From NCBI GenBank assembly GCA_023362775.1, contig JALMGJ010000029.1:3669268-3733267 (forward strand): a DNA stretch of 64,000 nt, in the 5' to 3' direction. Of the stretch, positions 10,086-21,113 are shown in pieces (position 1 is the first letter of the stretch; every line of letters starts with the position of its first letter). The notes below the pieces were generated by a model. The model did not search any database and had not been told where the DNA came from. It saw only the letters and a program-made list of their open reading frames with translations. The translations under genes were made by a program, and so were the position numbers. The stretch is from Charina bottae (Eukaryota; Chordata; Lepidosauria; Squamata; Charinaidae).

Positions 10086-10478
10086 TTATTCGTTCAGTCG
10101 CTTCCGACTCTTCGTGGCTTCATGGACCAGCCCACGCCAGAGCTTCCTGTCGGCTGTCGCCACCCCCAGCTCCCCCAAGGTCGAGTCCATCACCTCCAGA
10201 ATATCATCCATCCATCTTGCCCTTGGTCGGCCCCTCTTCCTTTTGCCTTCCACTTTCCCTAGCATCAGCTTCTTCTCCAGGGTATCCTGTCTTCTCATTA
10301 TGTGGCCAAAGTACTTCAGTTTTGCCTTTAATATCATTCCCTCAAGTGAGCAGTCTGGCTTTATTTCCTGGAGGATGGACTGGTTTGATCTTCTTGCAGT
10401 CCAAGGCACTCTCAGAATTCTCCTCCAACACCACAGTTCAAAAGCATCTATCTTCCTTCGCTCAGCTCTCACAGCCAT
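10086..10478 (-). pseudogene. Bov-B (RTE) LINE reverse transcriptase, C-terminal fragment
   Basis: A 130-residue open frame on the minus strand corresponds to the extreme C-terminus of the Bov-B ORF2 protein. It has the diagnostic runs AFELWCWRRILRVPWTARR, LKYFGHIMRR, KRKRGRPRARWMDDI and TADRKLWRGLVHEATKSR. The fragment is 5'-truncated: catalytic reverse-transcriptase and endonuclease domains are absent, so it is not functional, although no stop interrupts this part. It lies next to an AT-rich tract at the truncated side (10500 onward) and a CR1/L2 tail at its 3' side. Bov-B supplies the retrotransposition machinery for Sauria SINEs, several of which lie in this window. Confidence 0.92.
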
Positions 10479-10507
10479 AGGTTGCTACGGGTTATATATT
10501 TTATATA

Positions 10508-10512
<5 letters not shown>

Positions 10513-10559
<47 letters not shown>

Positions 10560-10668
10560 TTAATATATTATATTTATATTATTTATATTTATATTTATAT
10601 TTATATTTATATTTATATTTATATTTATATTTATATTTATATTTATATTTATATTTATATTTATATTT
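10513..10668. repeat. (TA)n and (TATATT)n array
   Basis: A pure TA run followed by about eighteen 6-bp TATATT-type units. Copy B equivalent 47967-48114 is about 8 bp shorter. Confidence 0.95.
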
Positions 10669-11054
10669 AGAACTATACTAATATGATTTTCATATGGGAG
10701 GTTGAAATATGTTCCAGTTGTCATCCTGATGAGTGGAGCATTGATTCAGGCCATAGAAAAAAAGCCTTCTATGTGAAGCATGCATGAGTTTTCAAAAATA
10801 GGTAGGATGAGTCCAGGAGGTGGGCTGATTAAATATAGCAAGGATGGGAAATTTTGGCAGTATAACCCCTTCTGCTATCATAGGCTTCTATCCTACATAC
10901 AGACCTGGCCTTGAAATAAATATGAAATAAATACCTTTATAAATATATATAAATACCTTGAAATAAATACCTGGTTGTCCTGGCTTAGTATGTACTTCCC
11001 TCAGCTATCAGAGAAGGGTTACAGAGATTTGATGATGGATGGATAATATTTGAG

Positions 11055-11305
11055 TTTATTTATTTATTTATTTAATTTATATGACCGCCCATCTCCCCCC
11101 CCATGCGGAACTCTGGGCGGTACACAATAAACAAGTTAAAATAAAATCTAAAATATCTAAAATCACAGTTATACAATAAAATACATATTCTAAAATCCAG
11201 ATGGTGATGGAATAATTAAAAGAAGGACAATTATAAAATTAGGGGATTAGCCACCCTCATGAGGAACTATCCCTTCCTCCTTCCCATGCCAGGCGGCAGA
11301 ACCAG
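11055..11305 (-). repeat. CR1/L2-type LINE 3' end, minus strand
   Basis: (TTTA)n tail, then GACCGCCCATCTCCCC...GGAACTCTGGGCGG and an A-rich stretch running into a CCATGCCAGGCGGCAGAACC segment, the reverse complement of a reptile CR1/L2 3' region. No reading frame of the LINE is retained. Copy B: about 48501-48751. Confidence 0.6.
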
Positions 11306-12000
11306 GTCTTCATTTGGTGGCTACATTTAGCCACCAAACATTTGCCCCCTGCAGCCATGTGAAGCCCTGCCTACCTTTGGGCCATTTGATTTGCCTGATC
11401 TGCTGGCATGCAGAAATTGATTTTTGGTTTCCCACTTCATTCAGGGTAAACATCAAAAAACCTGCTAGGATGGCAGGGACCCCATCATAGTAAACCAGTG
11501 ATCTGCAATGCATCGTTAGAAGGAAGAACAAAGCAAGAGCAATCCACTGGGGGTCATCCATTGGGGGGGGGGGAGGTAAAAAAAAGTCAAGTGGGTACTA
11601 TGACTGTGCAACTGAAGCCTCTCCTCATTTTCCATGCCTTGCATGACATGCATAAAAAGGGAATAGTCATGGCCACCATCTTGACTCTTTTGAGCCCCAC
11701 TTCAAGCCCTGTGCTGGGTTTTTATGCCCATGTGAGATCGTCCCAATGTTTCCTTGCCAGGTCCAGTTGGGCTTTTAAGAAGTGTTGGATCCACCTCTGC
11801 AGAATCGAGGTCCTGCGAACTGAAGTAATTTCTATTAGGGGGAGCTAAGCCTGAGCCAATAGTCACACCAGACTGCTTAAGTTCTCACTTTGCTGTACAC
11901 CTGTCACTTTCACCTGGGCTCTTTGTGCCACTTCAGAATTGGCAGCAAATTCGAATGTTCCACATAATTAGTATTTGAGAGCTGAATCTTTTTTTTTATG

Positions 12001-12246
12001 CCGTGTGCGTGTGTGTGTGAGCGCCTTCAAGTCAGTCTTGACTCCTGGCGACTGCCTGGACAAGTCCTTGCAGGTTTCTTGGCAAGATTTCAGAAGTGGT
12101 TTGCCCTTGCTTTCTTCTTCCCAGGGCTGAGAGAGAGGGACTGGCCCAAGGTCACCCAGCTGGCTTTGTGCCTAAAGCAGGACTAGAACTCCTGGTCTCC
12201 CAGTTTCTAGCCTGATGCCTTAACCACCACACCAAACTGGCTCTCT
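12001..12246 (-). mobile_element. MIR-type tRNA SINE, minus strand
   Basis: The minus strand shows the tRNA-like head AGCCAGTTTGGTGTGGTGG, a B-box-like GAGTTCTAGTCC, the core CTGGGTGACCTTGGGCC, then CAGCCCTGG and a body shared with 3893-4105. Copy B: 49446-49691. Confidence 0.75.
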
Positions 12247-12647
12247 TTTTTCCTGTTTAATACAGCTTTATTTGAAAGTGAAGCAAAGCTGGACTTTATT
12301 TTCTCAACCCTGGAAATCTGCAAGTCTTTGTGTGACCCCAAAGACCACATCTCCCATGGTGGACAGTCATGGCTTATTCTGGCTCTGAGCTTCAACATCC
12401 TGTTCTGAAGCTTGTCTATAGGAGTTATTTAGCATGTAGCTTCTCCTCTTTCCTAATCTTGCTTCTGTAGCAGCCTGCTACTACGGTCAGAGCTACTGTA
12501 AAGAATATCTGAGCTTGCCCAGGGCTTTTAAATGCAGGAGGGAGAAAAACTTTGCAGTCAGAAAGCTTTTCCTCATAGCAACCATTAAAATAAAATCTTT
12601 GCAAACAAAATATGAAATAAAAATGTGGATAAAGATGGTATGCTAAT

Positions 12648-12901
12648 GATTTATTTTATTTTATTTTATTTTATTTTATTTTATTTTATTTATTTTATTT
12701 TATTTTATTTTATTTTATTTTATTTTATTTTATTTTATTTTATTTTATTTTATTTTATTTTATTTTATTTTATTTTATTTTATTTTATTTTATTTTATTT
12801 TTTTATTTTATTTTATTTTATTTTTTTATTTTATTTTATATTATATTTTATTTATTTTATTATTTTATTTTATTTTATTTTATTTTATTTTATTTTATTT
12901 T
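12648..12901. repeat. Long (TTTTA)n microsatellite
   Basis: About 250 bp of nearly pure TTTTA with a few TTTA and T-run interruptions. Copy B (50093-50315) is 31 bp shorter, the largest length difference between the copies. The Leu-Phe-Tyr-Phe-Ile frames here are artefacts. Confidence 0.97.
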
Positions 12902-13409
12902 TCTGTGTAATGTGTGAGTGTGGGGTTCTTTGTTGTTCCAGGTTCTCCCCAAGGGTGGGAAGCTACTGGACATGGTTTCCATGGAGGAGAGAGGGCAAAG
13001 TAGGCAAGTGATGAAAAGTGTGACACAACACTGCAGAGCAGCTCTGCCCCTGGATGGGTGCTATCCAGATGCAAGAATGAGAAGGCAGGGCCTGCATTAT
13101 TACATTTTGTTGAATTCTTCATCATCTGGGCATCATTGTGCTTAGGAACTATTGAATGCAGTGATGGGTCGTGCATTTTATTACTAGTTAGCACTGATTA
13201 GTCAAACACATCATGGTGTTTGCCAGAAAGGAAGAGAGACATAGATTGGCTTCAAACTGCCTTGTTTGAGGAGTGAGAACGGTGCACGTTGGAAGTGCTG
13301 TATGGCTAGTTCTACATGTCTCTCTGATTCTTGATCTGAGTTATATCTGCGCCCTTATTACTAATCGCTCAGTGAACTTTTGGTGATCTTGATTTCTTGC
13401 CACTTAGAG

Positions 13410-13746
13410 CAGGGGTCCCCAACCTGTGGGCCGCGGCACACTAGTTGGCTGAGGCCTGTTAGGAAGTGGGCCGTGGGGCTTCTTCCTGCAAACCCCACCC
13501 CCCAGTGCATGCAATTACCCCGCCCCTGGTACGTGTGATTGGCTCCTGCCTGCAAACCCTGCCCCCTGTGTGTGCGATTGGCTCCCGCCTGCAAACCCTG
13601 CCCCCCAGTGTGTGTGATTGGCTCCCGCCTGCAAACCACATACCCCAGTGCACGTGATTGGCTCCCACCTGCAAACCTCCCCCTGGTCCATGGAAAAATT
13701 TTCTTCCATGACCGGTCCCTGGTGCCAGAAAGGTTGGGGACTGCTG
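13410..13746. mobile_element. hAT MITE carrying ~38-bp tandem units
   Basis: A 337-bp element with terminal inverted repeats CAGGGGTCCCCAACCT and AGGTTGGGGACTGCTG and perfect 8-bp target duplications ACTTAGAG (13402-13409, 13747-13754). The middle holds about four to five tandem units of a ~38-bp sequence (GATTGGCTCCCGCCTGCAAA plus a CCCTGCCCCC stretch, about 13480-13685), related to units in the hATs at 5272-6540 and 31945-32176. No transposase. Copy B: 50824-51160. Confidence 0.88.
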
Positions 13747-13754
13747 ACTTAGAG

Positions 13755-14857
13755 TATCAAGTCCTATTCCAGCTGAAGAAAGGTTGTGATCCTGTTAAAT
13801 TGCTAATATCTCAGACTGACCAAGTATGGACAAATGGTTGACTGGCAGCCCAGTTTCAGTTGCCCAGGAAAAAAAGCATGTAATGAACAACAATGAATAA
13901 AATCTAGGAAATGTTTAAAAAGAAGAAGAAAAAGCAACAGCAGTTCATAATGATTAAAGTAGCTGACCAGGAGATGTTATGTCTATGGGGAATTTTTAGA
14001 GGAGTGTGTGCCAGATTTCATAAAATCTTTCAGCTTTGATGAAAGCATCTACCTGGGCACTGGTGAGTATTCAGAGCATCTTCTTAATTCATGCATTACA
14101 TGCATTTCACCCTTCTGCTTCTCAGGCACACAATGCAACTGGAAGGATTTATGACCATATACCAGGACAAAATCCATATTCTTTACATTTTAAACATTTA
14201 AAAACAAAATTAAGATGGAATGCAATTCCTAAATTTACATCTGGGCTTTTCTCTACATCAGCAGCCAGGTGAAGTAGATTAGCCTGGAGAGTGTGCCTGG
14301 TCCAGAGCCACCAAAGGAGGTTCCATGGCTGAAGGTGGACTTGAACTTGGGTCTTCCTGGTTCTAGCCACCGTCATAATTAATACTGCTCTAGCTCTCTG
14401 GCCCCCGTCTCTAAAACCTAATCAAAACTCCCCAAATTGTAACATTGGGGGTTAAAGGTGAGAATGAGAGTAGTTTGCCTCTGAGGGCCTCCATGGCCCA
14501 GTCTTTTACACCCCCTCCCCCCCAAACCCCTAAAGAACTAGGTTGGGATGTTACATCTCCCAACCCTCAAATGTTGTCTGTTCTGTCATGCAGCACTGCT
14601 CCCAATCATTCTTTTCTGTTACTCCAGTATTCTTCTGTCACTTTTGCTATTCTGTCTTAAGGCTTCTCACCATAAAGAACATGGCCATAATGGGGAATGT
14701 GCAGCTTCGAATCTCTGGAACTCTTTCACAACTGAGCACCAGGAATCCCAACAGTGGCTCTAGTAGCAAGACACATTGCTATTTCATTCCGTCATGAGAG
14801 AATGGTCTCTCAAATACTATCTCAGACACTTCAGGTGAGGTGAGGACCGCAACTTGG
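13755..14857. other. Unannotated stretch
   Basis: Contains a fragment related to 20895-21113 at about 14407-14540; otherwise nothing recognised. Confidence 0.5.
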
Positions 14858-15023
14858 TTTTGTTTTGTTTTGTTTTGTTTTGTTTTGTTTTGTTTTGTTT
14901 TGTTTTGTTTTGTTTTGTTTTGTTATCCTATCCTATCCTATCCTATCCTATCCTATCCTATCCTATCCTATCCTATCCTATCCTATCCTATCCTATCCTA
15001 TCCTATCCTATCCTATCCTATCC
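14858..15023. repeat. (TTTTG)n switching to (TATCC)n
   Basis: About 13 units of TTTTG change abruptly, without transition, into about 19 units of TATCC. The total is about 5 bp shorter in copy B (52272-52432). Pentanucleotide period is kept across the switch. Confidence 0.97.
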
Positions 15024-15919
15024 ATCATGAGGATTGTCAGAGGCACTTGCACAGAAAACATTTTTTCCATTCAGGCTTGCAGACTAAAGAAGCGCAAAAT
15101 ACATTTGCAAGTGTTTCATGCTGCTTCCACTCATTCCTACATTCCAAACAGGGAAGGCCAAAGGCTTCATTTAAACAATTTCTTGTTTTGGAGGCAGATA
15201 CACAAATAGGCATCATTCTGCAAGTGTGTGCATGCAGATGCACACCCACATCCACGTATGAGCATAAAACCCTTATTACTATAAAGCAGTGTGGTGCAAG
15301 GTCCAATGAAACAGTCTCAGGTGATGGATGGAGTTGCAAAATGTCAGCTATTCCCTAATTCAGCAAGGTCCTTGGAAAGTTCATTTATTGAACAGCACAC
15401 CCATTGTGGAAAATCAATCGGGCCTGAGGCTTGGTCAGCATTAACTTTATCCTGCATGTCAGTATTAATCTCAGAGTTCGACTGCAACAGAGTTCTTCTA
15501 ATCCTTGTATTCTCTGCACAACACTTCCACCAAAGGCCGTCAGACATTTATAATGCAGTTGCTGAAGCATGAAAGCAAAAGTGGAAGCAAGGTTGAGGAG
15601 ACGGAGACTGGTAAGAAAGAAAAATGATGGAGCTGCAATGCACATGCACACGCACACACACGGAAGTTGAACTATGTCTGAACACTTGACTATACTGTAT
15701 GTTCAAACACAGTCTGGAAAGGTTTTTCATGAAGATTCTAACCCATACAGTTAAATGGAACTGTTACATTTACTAGAATTCTGGGATTAAAGATACATGA
15801 AAACCTATACATTTCAATCCCTAATTTCTTTCAGTTTTAGGGAAATCATGTTCCTTGTATCCTTCTAAGGCACAGGCATCATAAAAAGTGAAGATAATCA
15901 ACAATTTATTTTAATTTTT

Positions 15920-16262
15920 TTAAAAAAATTATCCTTCCTTTATTATTATTTTTATAAATAACTCAAGGTGGAGAACATACCAAATACTCCTTCCTCCTCC
16001 TGTTTTCCCCACAACAGCAACCCTGTGAGGTGAGTTGGGCTGAGAAAGAGTGATTGGCCCAAGGTCACCCAGCTGGCTTTCATGCCTCAGGCGGGACTAG
16101 AACTCTCAGTCTCCTGGTTTGCCATTGGCTCCTTCCTAGGGCTGAGAGACAGGGACTGGCCCAAGGTCACCCAGCCGGCTTTCATGCCTAAGGCGGGACT
16201 AGAACTCACAGTCTCCTGGTTTCTAGCCCGTTGCCTTAACCACTAGACCAAACTGACTCTCA
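15920..16262 (-). mobile_element. Two adjoining MIR-type SINE copies, minus strand
   Basis: Two repeats of the GGGACTAGAACT...CAAGGTCACCCAGC block occur about 100 bp apart, the outer one with the tRNA-like end (ACCACTAGACCAAACTG) and the inner one with the L2-like tail (CCTTTATTATTATTTTTATA...CTCAAGG). This is a nested insertion or partial tandem duplication of one SINE. Copy B: 53329-53671. Confidence 0.75.
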
Positions 16263-16354
16263 ATTTAAATTTTAAAAACTGTTTATAAAATATGTGTTTG
16301 GGAAGCTCATTAAAAGTTAAAGAATCAATTCAGATACAAGATTTATTTACTGAT

Positions 16355-16356
16355 AT

Positions 16357-16387
<31 letters not shown>

Positions 16388-16390
16388 TTC
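16355..16390. repeat. (TTTA)n microsatellite
   Basis: Nine units. Copy B (53764-53807) has two more, one of the few tracts longer in copy B. Confidence 0.95.
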
Positions 16391-17061
16391 AATTTGAATG
16401 CCACCTGACTCAAATTGACTCTGAGCAGCTCACAACAATAAAACAAACATCAAGCTATATTTCTGTTATGTGACCTGAGTGGTGTGTGTATGTGCCCTGA
16501 TCTGAACATAGGGATTGACTAGGAATGTGCTGGGTACAAACTAAACTGGGTGTTATGCACACTAATTTTCCAGCATTATTCCTGCACAATATATTAATGA
16601 GCTGTAAAGAAAAGAAGAGATTTTTTGTTGTTAATGTTCTGCCTTGTAGGAGGGGGGAAACTTGAAGAAGTTTGTCCATGTGAATTGAAAGAAGAAAAGA
16701 CAGTGGGACCCTCTCCCTTTCGCAGAGATTCCCATTTCCCACTTTTCTATCACTCCTTTTTTTAATGAAAATGCTACTCGGGCTGGGATGAACATCATGC
16801 ATTCTTTCTTTGTGAAGTCTGGGACTCAGTTTTGTTGAGAGAAGTGGTTAGACGGTATGCAAATTCTATTATAATAAATCAAGTAATAAATCAGTTCAAG
16901 TAGCTTTCTTGGCCTTATTTTTGAACTTTGTTTTATCTTTACCTGGCTGTTCATCAGCATGTGTGGTTATGGCTGATCAATGATGCTATTAAAATATCTG
17001 TCTATCAATAAACCATACTTCTAAGGTTATTATCTTACAGGAAGAGATGTCAAAAGCTATT

Positions 17062-17090
17062 AAATAGTCCAAAAAGGTTTTGGACTATTT
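17062..17090. repeat. 13-bp perfect hairpin
   Basis: Arms AAATAGTCCAAAA and TTTTGGACTATTT with a 3-base loop. No family recognised. Copy B: 54479-54507. Confidence 0.6.
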
Positions 17091-17305
17091 AAACCATGAA
17101 AAGCCCTTAGGAGTCCTCTTGACATAGTTTTGTATACCGGAAAATAATAAGAGGCCAAAATGTAAGATAACCTAATGTCTCAGGCTTAGAGATGTGTAAG
17201 TATTTCATTCACTCAGGATGTATTGATGTGTGCAAATTTCTTCATTAACAGGAGCGAATTATATATACTATATGTATATGTATATGTATATACTGTATAT
17301 ACATA

Positions 17306-17342
17306 CAGTATGTGTGTGTCTGTGTGTGTGTGTGTGTGTGTC

Positions 17343-17408
<66 letters not shown>

Positions 17409-17409
17409 C
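17306..17409. repeat. (TG)n(TA)n(TG)n microsatellite
   Basis: Alternating purine-pyrimidine tract, interrupted once or twice by TCTG. It is 6 bp shorter in copy B (54723-54819). Confidence 0.95.
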
Positions 17410-17415
17410 ATGCAC

Positions 17416-17617
17416 GATGGTCTCACCAGTTAAGATGCCAGGCTTGTCGATCGGAAGATCGCAAGTTCGGAGGTTCGGATCTCTAGTCCCCCGTGACGGA
17501 GTGAGCTCCCGCACTCACCCCAGCTCTTGCCAACCTAGCAATTCGAAAGCATGCAAATGCAAGTAGATGAATAGGTACCACTTTGGTGGGATGGTAATAG
17601 CGTCATGGAAGCGTCTT
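17416..17617 (+). mobile_element. Sauria SINE, 3'-truncated
   Basis: The tRNA head (GCCAGGCTTGTCGATCGGAA and degenerate B box GGTTCGGATCT) and body (CTAGCAATTCGAAAGCATGC, GTAGATGAATAGGTACCAC) match 4137-4466. It ends at TCTTCGGACAATA, where a GA-rich repeat begins, so the GAGTCGGACACGACTGC tail is missing. Copy B: 54827-55028. Confidence 0.85.
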
Positions 17618-17749
17618 CGGACAATAGAGAGAGAGACAGAGAGACAGAGAGAGAGACTACAGAGAACATAAAAACAAACCTGAAAAGCTGATATTCCCCC
17701 CCCCCCCCCCAATTTGCCAAAGGGGGTGGAGATGGAGGAGGGAGGGAGA

Positions 17750-19792
17750 GAGGGAGAGAAGAGAAAAAGACTCTTACAGTCACCTAATTATATCATTTCC
17801 AGATGCCAACCTGGAAATGGCCTTAGATAGTGAGGGCACTGTTGTATATTGAGGAACGGCCTTTGAAGTCTTGTTGAAGGATCATTTAACACAGTCTGTG
17901 TTTTTAAGCCTGCGAATGAATTTATGGAGTGTAAAATACAGCAATCTAAGGCTCTTCCTCGCCTTCCTCTGGTCTGTAACACTTTCTTTTATATGTCAAA
18001 AAGTGATTTAAAGCATAATCTGAAATGCAGGAACTGCATAGAATAGTAACTCAAGGGTTTTTTGTTTTTTTCATTTTGCACACACATTCAGTCTCAGTGG
18101 AGATTAGTCGATTTACACCTGTTGAAAAAAACCTGATGCATTTACAATGTCTTGCTTTGTGCTTGCTTTTTTTCATTTTCATTTTTTGTTTTATGACTTT
18201 GGACATCCAGGAAGATCAAGTGTAGACACAATACCTAAACCATATTATGAAAGTGGTAATAAAAACAATATGTACCTCATTCATTCTGCTCATTTGCATA
18301 AGAGAAGAGTCACCTTCTTAATGTCAGAAATGACATAAATCAAATTACTTGTTAACAGAAACAGAATTCTGAACGATACTACCTGATAGGGGGAGTCTGT
18401 TTTAACTTCCTTATTTAGAAAGCATATTTTTTCAGAAAGAAGAAGGAAAGGCAACAGCGAACAAAATACAAGTACTGGCATGCCATATAACTGCAGTAGA
18501 ACAACAGCAACAACAAAAGTATTGATTTAGTCTATAAATCAAATAACTACAAAGGTTATTTTCACTTCTAATCATAAATGTTAATTTTATCACTTTTGGG
18601 TTGCATAGCATTTTGACCTATACAAGTAGAAAATATAGGGAACACTGAAAAATATTGAGAACACTGAAAATTATTAACCATGATGGCTAGTAAAATTTCA
18701 GTGATCTGTAAATACATATTGTGAACTTTTATGAAATCCTCCCACATGGATTTTGGTACTTGCAGGTTACCTTCTGGATGTGCATTGCCAACGCCCGCTG
18801 ATCACAAAGCCCACCCTGGTCTTTCCAAAATATGGTGAAACCTCTTTTCTGCATGAACGGTACTGCAGAAAATACTGTACCTGTCAAATTGACCTGGGTT
18901 CACTAACTGGGGAGTGTTTCCTGTACCATTCCTTATACTGCAGAGTGTGTTTTCTAGAAGGGCAGCCTGGCTTCTGATGCACCATCATCCATTTTGCTGC
19001 CTCCCACAGTTTCTTTAGAGAAAGAAAGATGGCCCAGTCTTCCGGAGATGGGATTAAGGGGAAAAATAGGTGATTTAAATTGGCATTGGCTGAAAACACC
19101 TCATCCCTTATTAAGAATCCTTGAATACAATCCAGCCCTCTCAGAACATGGCCCTCAGTATCCTGCACAAAACCCAGTTTGGCTCTTCAGCTGTTTGAAG
19201 TTGCACTTGTCTGCTGCAAAGAAAGCAATGGACATGCAGTCAAAGCTTCTGCCTCCAATTTTAGTCAAACCTCTTGGCAGCATTTCAGATAGCAATGAGT
19301 TCTTTTATGCCTAAGGTTGTACAACCAAGTAAATTGCAGATGGACTACCAAAATTATAGTCTAGATTTTAAAATGGGGGAAAAAATGTCTTTCAACTGAA
19401 GGACTCTGACAGATGACCCCCGAGAGAGAAGCATTCTCTCTTACTCTACAATTACTCTGTCAACGCCATTCATTTCAATGAGCCAGCATCATAAACTACA
19501 TGATAATGAGATACAGAGCTTGGCTGCTTCCCTCTCCCATTTCATCTTCGCTGATCAGATAGATATCCAAATGGCATTGCCCTCTTCTGGGATTTCACAT
19601 AAGATCTATGTGTTGCAATGTGAGAATTAATCAGCTGAAGGCAGGAGATAGAAAGGAAAAAAGCTAGGTTGGAGAGGGAGTTGATGGAGGAACCAAGTAG
19701 GTAATGATTCAAACTGGGAATGGGCATCATATCTGGAAGAAAAATCCAAACACAGCATTTTCTGTGCTGCATTTATTAGTTTTTGTATAACA
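17750..19792. other. Unannotated stretch
   Basis: After a C run and GA-rich tract, unique-looking sequence. No exon with convincing coding content. Could include conserved non-coding sequence, which cannot be judged without alignments. Confidence 0.5.
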
Positions 19793-19800
19793 ATTTAAAT

Positions 19801-19928
19801 CAGTGTTTCTCAACCTCAGCAACTTTAAGCTGCGTGGACTTCAACTCCCAGAATTCCCCAGCCCTGGCTGGGGAATTCTGGGAGTTGAAGTCCACGCAGC
19901 TTAAAGTTGCTGAGGTTGAGAAACACTG
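19801..19928. mobile_element. hAT foldback MITE, near-perfect palindrome
   Basis: A 128-bp element whose 63-bp arms are perfect inverted repeats around a central CT. Termini are CAGTGTTTCTCAACCT and AGGTTGAGAAACACTG. The flanks ATTTAAAT (19793-19800) and ATTTAAAG (19929-19936) are an 8-bp target duplication with one mismatch. A diverged relative lies at 27356-27482. Copy B: 57208-57335. Confidence 0.85.
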
Positions 19929-20894
19929 ATTTAAAGTGACTCCCAATTTGCCCACTGACTGTCATTTGACATGGATATGTGTGAAGAACTTCAAACCCTC
20001 ATGTCCAATCTTAATACTATAGCCAGCCATACATGCTATAGGTGGTTTGAGTTGAGTATCCAAAAGGAATTGATTACCACTAGATCACCATGGGTCAAAC
20101 TGATTTTCAAGTTTCCTTTCAAGAGCATCTTTCAAACGATGAGTGATAAAATGGCCAGTTGTATGCTTTCTTTCCCACCTGAAAATCTAGCACGTATGTT
20201 GGACTAAAGAGATGGAAAATATGCTAAACAGGGATGGGATGAAACCTCCCACTTATCATTTAAGAAATTCTCCCAGGGGCTCACTGATCTTTTTCTGTCT
20301 AGTTCAATAAGAAGTGGGCGGAAACAATGATCTGCAAGACTGCAAAGTAGACTTTTGTTTATATGATATATGTTTATATAATACATACATCAGTGCACTA
20401 GCCATTGCAAAGAAAAACTAGGTATTTAAGGCATAACATTCTCCTTTGAGCTGTTTTGTTGCTTCCTTTTTTCCAGTGTGACTTAACTATTCCAGTTTTA
20501 ATCTTTTAAATTTTGGTCCAGATTATCAAATGGTGCAAAAGAGAGATAGATGTGATTTTTTTTTTTTAAAAAAAGCATCCATTCCTAACAGAAGAAAATC
20601 AAATGGAGTGGAAATGTCTAGTAATATCTACAGTATAGCCAAAATATGCAAAACTATTGTTCTAAAGGAAGAAGGATATTAATAATAAGACACATAAGTG
20701 TAACTCCTAAGAAAGCTAGATTGTCAGAGGTTTCTTTTGCTATTCTAGACATTGTAGGAGGACAGCCATAATCTGATAGCAACTTCTCCAACTAACAAAT
20801 TTTATTAAAAGGCATACGTTTTGATTTGTGGCACTCAATGCCTCAAGATCACACTATTGATATTTACTGTAAAATAGTTAAAATTTCAATGAGG

Positions 20895-21113
20895 TCATTA
20901 AAGACCATTGGGGTATTTGAGGGTGAGAATAATAGCAGTTTCCCTCTCACCTCTCATTCCCACTATTCAAACCCTCAAAAAACACAAGTAAAAAAACTTT
21001 GTACACACCCCTTGCACAGATGTTATCTCATTACTGGATGGCCTCCTGCAGCCCATCCATAGATTGAGAAACTGGGCTGCACCCTTTGATCCTGTAGAAG
21101 TTGCCCATGCCTG
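20895..21113 (-). repeat. Possible hAT-type fragment
   Basis: On the minus strand it begins CAGGCATGGGCAACTTC, a hAT-like terminus, and contains CTATTATTCTCACCCTCAAA. A related segment without termini occurs at about 14407-14540 (CTCTCATTCTCACC on the minus strand). No second terminus or target duplication was found. Confidence 0.35.

Noticed and set aside
10031..10563. Plus-strand frames of 149 codons over the Bov-B fragment
   Set aside because: They are antisense to the recognised Bov-B reverse transcriptase frame.
12625..13011. 128-codon frame rich in Leu-Phe-Tyr-Ile
   Set aside because: Translation of (TTTTA)n; the same applies to frames at 14840, 32820, 50070 and 52254.
18753..18977. 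Cys-rich 74-codon frame preceded by a CTTGCAG acceptor-like site
   Set aside because: No homology recognised, no donor site at a sensible place, and codon composition like the surrounding non-coding DNA.
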